The notes under the pieces: model-generated
Told to the model about the DNA's origin: nothing
The model's input: only the letters and a program-made list of their open reading frames with translations
Database searches by the model: none
NCBI RefSeq assembly: GCF_001263175.1
Contig: NZ_CP012332.1
Span: 2,167,501 to 2,231,500 of the forward strand
DNA length: 64,000 nt
DNA from: Vulgatibacter incomptus
GTDB taxonomy: Bacteria; Myxococcota; Myxococcia; Myxococcales; Vulgatibacteraceae
Reading direction: 5' to 3'
Made by a program: the position numbers and the translations under genes
Shown: positions 57,749 through 64,000 of the stretch, in pieces
Numbering within the stretch: the stretch's first letter is position 1
How the letters are laid out: each line of letters begins with the position of its first letter

Positions 57749-60208
57749 GTGGGCCGGCCTCTGCATCTCTGCATCCACGGACACTTCTACCAGCCGCCAC
57801 GGGAGAACCCCTGGCTGGAGGAGGTGGAGCTCCAGGACTCGGCGGCTCCGTTCCACGACTGGAACGACCGGATCGCCGCCGAATGCTACGGCCCGAACGC
57901 CGCCGCCCGCATCCTCACGCCGGGGCGCCGGATCACGGAGGTCGTGAACAACTACCGATCGCTCTCGTTCAACTTCGGCCCCACCCTCCTCTCCTGGATG
58001 GAGCGCAAGCGGCCGGAGATCTACCGCGCGATCCTCGAGGCGGACCGCGACTCGTGCCGGGAGCGCGGCGGACACGGGAACGCCCTCGCGCAGGCCTACA
58101 ACCACTCGATCCTCCCTCTCGAGCCCCGGCGCGACAAGCGCACCCAGATCCGCTGGGGCCTCGCGGACTTCGCCCACCGCTTCGGCCGGAAGGCCGAGGG
58201 GATGTGGCTCCCCGAGACGGCGGTGGACGCCGAGAGCCTGGAGCTCATGGCGGCGGAGGGGATCCGCTTCACCGTCCTCTCGCCCTACCAGGCGCGCCGG
58301 ATCCGCCCCTTCGGACGGGACGAGTGGGAGTCCGTGGAGGGCGGCCGCGTCGATCCCACCAGGCCCTATCTCGTGCGGCTGCCGAACGGCTCGTCGATTG
58401 CGGTCTTCTTCTACGACGGGCCCATCGCGAAGGGCCTCGCGTTCGAGGGCGGCCTCTCCTCCGCCGACGAGCTCCTCGCCCGCCTCGAGGGCGGCTTCGA
58501 CCCCGGACGCGATCACGAGGAGCTGCTCTCGGTGGCCGTCGACGGCGAGACCTTCGGCCACCACAAGAAAGGCGGGGACGAGATCCTCGCCGCCGCGCTG
58601 CGCCGGGTGGAGGAGCGAGGCTGGAGCCTGACGAACTACGGTCAGTTCCTGGCATCGCATCCGCCGTCCTGGGAGGTCGAGCTGGCCGAGCCGTCGTCCT
58701 GGAGCTGCTCCCACGGGGTGGAGAGGTGGCGGAGCAACTGCGGGTGTTCCACTTCGGGTCAGGATGGATGGCACCAGAAGTGGAGGACGCCGCTGCGGCA
58801 GGCGCTCGAGCTGTTGCGCGACGCGCTGGCGGCCCAGTTCGAGCAGGACGGCGGCCAGCTCTTCCAAGACCCCTGGGAAGCCCGTGACCGCTACATCGAG
58901 CTCACGCTCTCGCGCACGCCGGAGATCGTGGGACGGTGGCTGGAGGCACGAGCGCGCACGCCAGGCCTCCTCTCCTCGTCCGAGAACCGCGTTCAGGCGC
59001 TCCGCCTCCTCGAGGCCCAGCGCCAGGCGATGCGGATGTTCACTTCGTGTGGATGGTTCTTCAACGACGTCTCCAACCTCGAGACCATCCAGATCCTGCG
59101 GTACGCCGCGAAGGCGATGCAGCTCGCGCGGGAGGCGGGAGGCCCCTCCCTCGAGCCCGCCTTCCTCTCCGTGCTGGAGCACGCGCCGTCCAACCTCCCG
59201 GACCTCGGCAACGGCGCGTCGGTCTACGAGCGCTTCGTCCGGCCATCCATCGCCTCCCTGCAGGGGATCGCCGCCCACCACGCGATCGCCCGCCTCTTCG
59301 ATCCGGCGCCGGCGGAGGGAGGCAGGCTCTTCTGCTATCGCTTCGAGCAGCTCGCGTTCCGCCGCGAGACGGCGGGACCGGCGACGCTCTCCGTGGGCCG
59401 GACCCGCCTGACCAGCGAGCTGACCGACGAGAGCCTCGACGCCACCGTGACCGTGCTCCACTTCGGCGGCACCGACTTCCGCTGCGCGGTCCGGGCGTTC
59501 ACCGGCGTGGAGAGCCACAACGAGGCGGAGGTCGCGCTCTTCGACGGCCTGGCGCGCTTCTCCCTCTCGGACGTCGTCCGGGGCCTGGACTCCCGCTTCG
59601 TCGGGCCGGACTTCGGCCTGCGCCACCTCTTCCTCGACGACAGGCGGGCCCTCGCCGGCAGGTTGACGAGGGAGACACAGGCCCGCTGCGAGAAGGACTA
59701 CCGGCTGATCTTCGAAGCCAACCGATCGCTGATGGCCTTCCTGCTGGAGATCAATACGCCGATCCCCCGGGAGCTGATGGCCGCGGCCGAGCTCAGCCTC
59801 TCCTCCGACCTGCGGCGCGCAATCGAGGACCTGGCGGAGGAAGGGATCGACCTGGGGGCAGCCACGGATCGCGCGCTCCAGATCCTCGCCGAGGCCCGGC
59901 GCCTGGGCGCGCGGCTCGCGCTCGACGAGCCGCGGCGATGCGTGGAGGCGCTGGTGGCGCGGCGGATGAGGGAGGCCTCCGCGGGAGGGCTCGCGTCCCG
60001 AGGCGGGGAGCTGGTCGAGCTCATCTCGCTGGGCGACGCGCTGGGCGCCGGCCTCGATCTCTCGGAGCCCCAGAACCTCTTCCGCCAGCTCCTGGACGCA
60101 CCCCTCGGCCCGGTCGAGAGAAACCTCGCCGTGCGGCTCGGCGAGAAGCTCTGGTTCGATCGCGAGGCGCTCGAGCGCCGCCTGTCGGGTGACCCGCCGT
60201 CCCCGTGA
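57749..60208 (+). CDS. Glycoside hydrolase family 57 protein with DUF3536 domain
   Basis: An 819-residue cytoplasmic protein. It opens LCIHGHFYQPPRENPWLEEV, the first conserved region of GH57 alpha-glucan enzymes. EGMWLPETAVD near residue 151 carries the nucleophile Glu of region 3, and VAVDGETFGHHKKGGDE near 265 the acid/base Asp of region 4. The C-terminal half is a DUF3536 domain (CSHGVERWRSNCGCS, MFTSCGWFFNDVSNLE). It is probably a glycogen/maltodextrin-acting amylase or branching-type enzyme. GTG 57749 follows GAAGGGA. It may work with treY and malQ although it is far from them. Confidence 0.88.
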   Translation: MGRPLHLCIHGHFYQPPRENPWLEEVELQDSAAPFHDWNDRIAAECYGPNAAARILTPGRRITEVVNNYRSLSFNFGPTLLSWMERKRPEIYRAILEADRDSCRERGGHGNALAQAYNHSILPLEPRRDKRTQIRWGLADFAHRFGRKAEGMWLPETAVDAESLELMAAEGIRFTVLSPYQARRIRPFGRDEWESVEGGRVDPTRPYLVRLPNGSSIAVFFYDGPIAKGLAFEGGLSSADELLARLEGGFDPGRDHEELLSVAVDGETFGHHKKGGDEILAAALRRVEERGWSLTNYGQFLASHPPSWEVELAEPSSWSCSHGVERWRSNCGCSTSGQDGWHQKWRTPLRQALELLRDALAAQFEQDGGQLFQDPWEARDRYIELTLSRTPEIVGRWLEARARTPGLLSSSENRVQALRLLEAQRQAMRMFTSCGWFFNDVSNLETIQILRYAAKAMQLAREAGGPSLEPAFLSVLEHAPSNLPDLGNGASVYERFVRPSIASLQGIAAHHAIARLFDPAPAEGGRLFCYRFEQLAFRRETAGPATLSVGRTRLTSELTDESLDATVTVLHFGGTDFRCAVRAFTGVESHNEAEVALFDGLARFSLSDVVRGLDSRFVGPDFGLRHLFLDDRRALAGRLTRETQARCEKDYRLIFEANRSLMAFLLEINTPIPRELMAAAELSLSSDLRRAIEDLAEEGIDLGAATDRALQILAEARRLGARLALDEPRRCVEALVARRMREASAGGLASRGGELVELISLGDALGAGLDLSEPQNLFRQLLDAPLGPVERNLAVRLGEKLWFDREALERRLSGDPPSP

Positions 60209-60293
60209 CGCCTTCGTCTCCTGCTTCAGTCGAGCGCGAGCTTCGTAACCGGTCGTTGCTTCCGCTACGCGATCGGCGCTAGCGTTCGCCCTC

Positions 60294-61502
60294 GTGATCG
60301 GCATTCGAGAGATTGAAGAGGCGCGGGCCCGCATCGACGACTTCGTGATCCGGACCCCGTGCCCGCGGTCCGAGACGTTCTCGGCGCTATGCGGCGCCAG
60401 GACCTGGTTCAAGCTCGAGAACCTCCAGATGACCGGCTCCTTCAAGGAGCGCGGCGCCCTCAACCGGATCTTGAGCCTGACGCCGGAGGAGCGCGCCCGG
60501 GGCGTGATCGCGGCGTCGGCCGGCAACCACGCCCAGGGCGTCGCCTACCACGCCGGTCGGCTGGGCATCCCCGCCACGATCGTGATGCCGGACCGGACCC
60601 CGCTGATCAAGGTCGCCAACACGCGACGGTTCGGCGCCAAGGTCGTCCTCGCCGGCGGCAACTTCGACGAGGCCTACGCGGTGGCGCGGCGCCTCCAGGA
60701 GGAAGAGAACCTCGTCTTCGTCCACCCCTTCGACGACGACTCCATCATCGCGGGCCAGGGGACGATCGGCCTGGAGCTCCTGGAGCAGATCCCCGACCTC
60801 GAGGTGGCGATCGTCCCGATCGGCGGCGGGGGCTTGATCTCCGGGGTCGCCGTCGCCCTGAAGGAGACGCGTCCGCGAATCCGCGTCATCGGCGTGCAGA
60901 CCGCCGCCTTCCCGTCGATGAAAGCGAGCGTGGACGCCTCGGAGCCCGTCACCGTCGCCGCCGGGCGGACCATCGCGGACGGGATCGCGGTCAAGCGCCC
61001 CGGCGGCAAGACGCTCGAGTACGTCCGGCGCTACGTCGACGAGGTGGTGACGGTGGACGAGGAGGAGATCGCGAACGCGATCCTCCTCCTGCTCGAGCGG
61101 GAGAAGACGGTGGTCGAAGGCGCTGGCGCGGTCCCGCTGGCCGCCCTGCTGAACCGCCGCTGCTCCGGGACCGAAGGACGAAACGTCGCGATGCTCCTCT
61201 CCGGGGGGAACATCGACGTCAACCTGATCAGCCGGATCATCGAGCGCGGCCTGGTGAAGGACGGGCGGATGGTCCGCCTGATGGTCCGGATCGAGGATCG
61301 CCCCGGCTCCCTGGCCCGCCTCACGGCGCTCGTGGCTGAGCAGGCGGCGAACATCATCGAGATCCACCACGACCGGGCGTTCGGCAAGTCGGGGTACGGC
61401 GAGACCGAGGTCTCCCTCACCCTCGAGACCCGCGGCCGGGACCACGTGGAGCAGCTCACGCAGGCCCTCGACCGGGCCGGCTACCGGATCTCCGAGCTCT
61501 GA
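60294..61502 (+). CDS. ilvA: Threonine ammonia-lyase with ACT domain
   Basis: PLP enzyme that deaminates threonine to 2-oxobutanoate. The 402-residue sequence has TGSFKERGALNRIL with the PLP lysine, ASAGNHAQGVAYHA, and the glycine loop VPIGGGGLISGVA. After about residue 325 a single ACT domain begins (MVRLMVRIEDRPGSLARLTALV), typical of the short TdcB/IlvA forms in which ACT senses an amino acid. Whether it serves isoleucine synthesis or threonine breakdown is not decided by context. GTG 60294. Followed by a palindromic element. Confidence 0.92.
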   Translation: MIGIREIEEARARIDDFVIRTPCPRSETFSALCGARTWFKLENLQMTGSFKERGALNRILSLTPEERARGVIAASAGNHAQGVAYHAGRLGIPATIVMPDRTPLIKVANTRRFGAKVVLAGGNFDEAYAVARRLQEEENLVFVHPFDDDSIIAGQGTIGLELLEQIPDLEVAIVPIGGGGLISGVAVALKETRPRIRVIGVQTAAFPSMKASVDASEPVTVAAGRTIADGIAVKRPGGKTLEYVRRYVDEVVTVDEEEIANAILLLLEREKTVVEGAGAVPLAALLNRRCSGTEGRNVAMLLSGGNIDVNLISRIIERGLVKDGRMVRLMVRIEDRPGSLARLTALVAEQAANIIEIHHDRAFGKSGYGETEVSLTLETRGRDHVEQLTQALDRAGYRISEL

Positions 61503-61523
61503 GGGTGTACCGAGCGACCGCTC

Positions 61524-61652
61524 AGAGCGTGTGAAGAAATCGCCCCCGCGGCGCGGGAGCGATTCCTTCATCTCGCGCTGCGCGCGAGAAGCGCTCCTTT
61601 TCGTTTGCTCGCCTCCGGCTCGCGAGAGCTTGTGAATTCTTCACAAGCTCTC
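61524..61652 (+). repeat. Palindromic element, copy 3 (ilvA / outer-membrane gene gap)
   Basis: A full-length copy of about 129 bp: imperfect first hairpin (GAAGAAATCGC... GCGATTCCTTC), second hairpin CTCGCGC/TGC/GCGCGAG, core AGCGCTCCTTTTCGTTTGCT, CGCCTCCGGCTCGCGAG, and a terminal hairpin GAGAGCTTGTGAA/TTC/TTCACAAGCTCTC with a perfect 13-bp stem (61624-61652). It fills the gap between convergent genes and its last bases overlap the stop codon of the gene at 61651. It may act as a terminator here. Confidence 0.88.
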
Positions 61653-62691
61653 AGTAGAATCCGGTGCCCACGTTCACGAGCCCGCCGTAGGACGCACCCC
61701 GGAACCTGAGGCGAGGCGCCGAAGCCTCGATGACAGCGGTAGCGCCGACGGTGACGCGCGGATCGCCGAGGGGAAAGAAAGCGAAGCCGGGGAGGATGGA
61801 GATCCGATCGCGATTGTGGTCGGTGCCGATCTCGCCGCTCGCCTCCGCGCGGAGCTGCACCGCCGGCCAGATCCTCCACGCGACGAGCGCGCCGTAGAGC
61901 GTGGCAGGGTTGGAGATCCGCTCGCGGAGCTTGAGGACTCCCGCTCGACGGAAGCCATCCGTGAAGCCGATGCGGGCCTGTACGCCGAAGCCTTCGATCG
62001 CGAAGCCGTAGATCCCCTGGATCCGGATGTCGGTGTTGTTCGTCGACCACGCGGTTCCGTCGATCGGGAAGGTCACGCCCGGGAGCAGCGCGAGCTGATG
62101 GTGTCGCCCGAACGTGAACGGCACACGGAGATCGAGGTCCATGTCCGTCTCGTTGTCTCGCGTCCCGGCCACCTGGTTGAAGAAGGTGACGGACGCCTCC
62201 AGCAGGTAGAAGTTGGCGCGGACCCGCTCTGCGAAGACCGGGTTGTCGTGGCCGTCACCCCCGACGAAGGTGAACGCCTCGAAGTTCACGCTCCGCGTGA
62301 GCTGCGGATACGTGTAGGCCTCCGCGAAGTTCCAGTCGTGGAGCTGGTGATTGCTGGGCCAGGGCGGGCCCGGGATGCTGGGGAGATCGCCGCTGTCCAC
62401 CTCGACCTTCTCGCTGGAAGGCGCGGCGTAGAGCTGATGCTCCCGGATTCCCCAGTAGGGCTTGCTCGACTGGAAGCGCGGCCCAGGAGGAATCGCGCCC
62501 TCGTGGACCTTGCCCGTCTCCGTCGTGTTGATTGGGGCGCCGGAGACCTCGCCCTCATCCTCGAAGAAGGCCGAAGCGCCCTCCTCGTCTCCCTCCGCGA
62601 CCACCCATGACCCCTCCGGGGCCGCTTGAGCGATCGCCCCGAGGGGAATGAGGAGCGCGGCGCCGATGGCCACACATCGCCCGAAACCCAT
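61651..62691 (-). CDS. Probable outer-membrane beta-barrel protein
   Basis: A 346-residue protein with a signal peptide (CVAIGAALLIPLGAIAQA) and an acidic, Gly-rich N-terminal part. From about residue 120, alternating hydrophobic/polar strands dominate (VNFEAFTFVGG, ANFYLLEASVTFF, HHQLALLPGVTFPI, GFGVQARIGFTDGF, VQLRAEASGEIG), and the chain ends GTGFY with an aromatic last residue, as in many outer-membrane barrels. No specific family is recognised; a transport or structural role is only inferred. The stop codon overlaps the palindromic element. Confidence 0.68.
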   Translation of the reverse strand: MGFGRCVAIGAALLIPLGAIAQAAPEGSWVVAEGDEEGASAFFEDEGEVSGAPINTTETGKVHEGAIPPGPRFQSSKPYWGIREHQLYAAPSSEKVEVDSGDLPSIPGPPWPSNHQLHDWNFAEAYTYPQLTRSVNFEAFTFVGGDGHDNPVFAERVRANFYLLEASVTFFNQVAGTRDNETDMDLDLRVPFTFGRHHQLALLPGVTFPIDGTAWSTNNTDIRIQGIYGFAIEGFGVQARIGFTDGFRRAGVLKLRERISNPATLYGALVAWRIWPAVQLRAEASGEIGTDHNRDRISILPGFAFFPLGDPRVTVGATAVIEASAPRLRFRGASYGGLVNVGTGFY

Positions 62692-62795
62692 CGTCGGATC
62701 CCCCGGGCGCCGAATGGACGGCGCCCCTGGGGATCACGCTAGGGAGCGGATTCCGGGCATGCAGGCGAGCGCTACCCCGGCGGGGAGAACCGAGA

Positions 62796-62936
62796 TCAGT
62801 AGGGCGCGGCCATCGTGGCGAGGCTGCCGATGATCCCGAGACCCACGCCCAGGGTGATCACGATGAGCAGGACCAGGCGGGGCCCCGTCCACCGATCGTC
62901 CGCTGCGCGCTCCAGCTTGAACTCCGTCTCGTTCAT
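62796..62936 (-). CDS. 46-residue single-span membrane peptide
   Basis: A short frame with a charged N-terminus (MNETEFKLERAADDRWTGP) and one hydrophobic segment (about residues 20-40) ending ATMAAPY. GGAG lies 7 nt before ATG 62936. The coding look, with a ribosome site and clear amphipathic layout, is better than chance, but the length makes it uncertain. It lies alone between the outer-membrane gene and the divergent gene at 63193. Confidence 0.5.
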   Translation of the reverse strand: MNETEFKLERAADDRWTGPRLVLLIVITLGVGLGIIGSLATMAAPY

Positions 62937-63192
62937 CGCTCGTCTCCGGGAAGGAAAAGCGTTCCGCGGGAAACAGCCCCGGCGGGCGCTCCGATCTCGC
63001 ACCTTCCGCCGATCCCGTCAACCGTGCATCGCTGGCGGCGTGGACCCTTCGTCGCGTCCGGCGAAGGGGTGCTCCCATGAAGCGGGGGCTTGGCACGGCC
63101 GACCCTCTCTGCGTAGGATCCGCCCTCGCGCTTCCGCGCCCGTCGGCCCGATATTCGGGCACGCGGCTCCCTGTTTCAAACGCGTCCACTCG

Positions 63193-63996
63193 ATGTCCCG
63201 CGAAAACCTTCCTCCCAACGAACCGAATCGCATGGAGGACCTCCTTCCTGCGGATCCCTCCTCCCAGGCCGCGCTCCTGCTCCAGGCAGGCTACGTTCTC
63301 GATCCGGCGAGCGGAAACTACTGGCATCCCTACGCCCAGCACTGGCTCGAGGTCGCGTCGGGCCAGTATCTGGACGCCGCGGGCGCACGCCTCGATCCGG
63401 CGGTCGCCAGGGCCGCGGTCCACGCCTTGACCGGCTGTGCGGGACCCGCCGCGCCCGCCGAATGGGCTCCCGACGCCTATCCGTCGACGGACTCGGTCCC
63501 GGACGACGCGGAAGGGATCTTCGGACGTGCGGCCGCCGACGAAGCGGAGCCGATCGATGACGAGGATCTGATCGACGACGACGAGGTCGAGCTGATCGAC
63601 CCCACGGCCGGAGTCGAGCCGGGCCAGCTGTCCGCGCAGTTCACCGACTCGTGGCGTGTGGTGATCCACATGGCCTCGGGCGCAGTCCGGCGCGGCAAGC
63701 TCGACGGAGCCGACCTCCACGCAGCGTCCATCCGTCTGGCCACGCCCGCAGGGCCGGAGACCCTCGCCACCGACGCGATCAAGGTCATCTTCTTCATGGG
63801 CACCGAGGCGCCTGCACCCGCCATCGGCGCGAGGCAGGTGCGGCTCATCCTCTCGGATGGCCGCCCCCTCGCCGGCTACGCCCCCGATCCCCTTCCGACC
63901 CAGGGCGGCTTCTTCCTGCTCCCGGCCGATTCCCGCGCGAACACGGCGCGGATCTTCGTCTATCCCCACGCCATCCGCGACGTGGAGCTGACCTGA
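63193..63996 (+). CDS. Unrecognised acidic cytoplasmic protein
   Basis: A 267-residue protein. The first 80 residues include AGYVLDPASGNYWHPYAQHWLEVASGQYLD, resembling a short structural repeat. An Asp/Glu-rich linker follows (about residues 105-135), then a compact beta-rich domain (RVVIHMASGAVRRGKLDGAD, VKVIFFMG-like strand IKVIFFMG, VRLILSDGRPLAGYAPD, ARIFVYPHAIRDVEL). That C-terminal domain looks like the small domain found after DNA-binding or signalling modules in myxobacteria (possibly DUF6982-like). ATG 63193 is chosen; its ribosome site is weak. The gene ends 4 bp before the window edge. Confidence 0.65.
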   Translation: MSRENLPPNEPNRMEDLLPADPSSQAALLLQAGYVLDPASGNYWHPYAQHWLEVASGQYLDAAGARLDPAVARAAVHALTGCAGPAAPAEWAPDAYPSTDSVPDDAEGIFGRAAADEAEPIDDEDLIDDDEVELIDPTAGVEPGQLSAQFTDSWRVVIHMASGAVRRGKLDGADLHAASIRLATPAGPETLATDAIKVIFFMGTEAPAPAIGARQVRLILSDGRPLAGYAPDPLPTQGGFFLLPADSRANTARIFVYPHAIRDVELT

Positions 63997-64000
63997 AGGC

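Overview
The window is GC-rich, gene-dense chromosomal DNA from a Gram-negative bacterium, most likely a member of the Myxococcota (the former myxobacterial Deltaproteobacteria). Pointers are LpxI-type lipid A synthesis, the LL-diaminopimelate aminotransferase route, an RpoH-like sigma factor with a long acidic N-terminus, many lipoproteins with Gly- or Pro/Ala-rich linkers, DUF4159/VWA envelope genes, frequent GTG/TTG starts and overlapping stop/start codons. The lineage is inferred from gene content only; there are no rRNA or tRNA genes here.

Layout. 0-6 kb: the tail of an HU-family gene, a long palindrome, then treY and malQ (malto-oligosaccharide to trehalose/glucan metabolism), a nicotinamidase and a small CxxC thioredoxin-like protein. 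6-17 kb: cytochrome bd oxidase (cydAB), a MATE exporter, aconitase, an unrecognised protein and two consecutive Kef/CPA2-type antiporters. 17-21 kb: two overlapping left-handed beta-helix acyltransferases, a DEAD-box helicase and, divergent from it, an RpoH-like sigma factor. 21-24 kb: an accessory patch with a glutathione S-transferase, a direct repeat, a RAYT-like Y1 transposase and a two-gene DUF6036 nucleotidyltransferase module. 24-28 kb: L,D-transpeptidase, dapL, dapF and lpxI. 28-32.5 kb: carB then carA, the reverse of the usual order. 32.5-40.6 kb: envelope and secreted proteins (VWA/DUF4159 pair, tail-anchored small protein, VanX-like dipeptidase, MBL-fold lipoprotein, Gly-rich lipoprotein, rhodanese).

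40.8-45.5 kb: dnaE interrupted by a 411-residue intein whose LAGLIDADG endonuclease has lost its acidic residues. 45.6-57.6 kb: a surface-protein island with an LbH acetyltransferase overlapping an SGNH-like lipoprotein, then a giant tandem Ig-like repeat protein ending in a pectate-lyase-like beta-helix, then a paralogue that carries the same beta-helix domain on a different, acidic 15-residue-repeat stalk. The giant gene is broken by what looks like a one-base deletion near its 5' end. 57.7-64 kb: a GH57/DUF3536 glycoside hydrolase, threonine ammonia-lyase with ACT domain, an outer-membrane-barrel candidate, a 46-residue membrane peptide and an unrecognised acidic protein.

The most unusual signal is a structured palindromic element of about 100-130 bp present three times: between divergent lpxI and carB, between convergent ilvA and an outer-membrane gene, and inserted in frame inside the dnaE intein. 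Its hairpin stems are kept by compensatory base changes between copies. It behaves like a protein-invading palindromic repeat (comparable in principle to the Rickettsia palindromic elements), nested here inside another selfish element. Together with the stalk-swapped, tandem-amplified beta-helix pair it is the best candidate for something not yet described.
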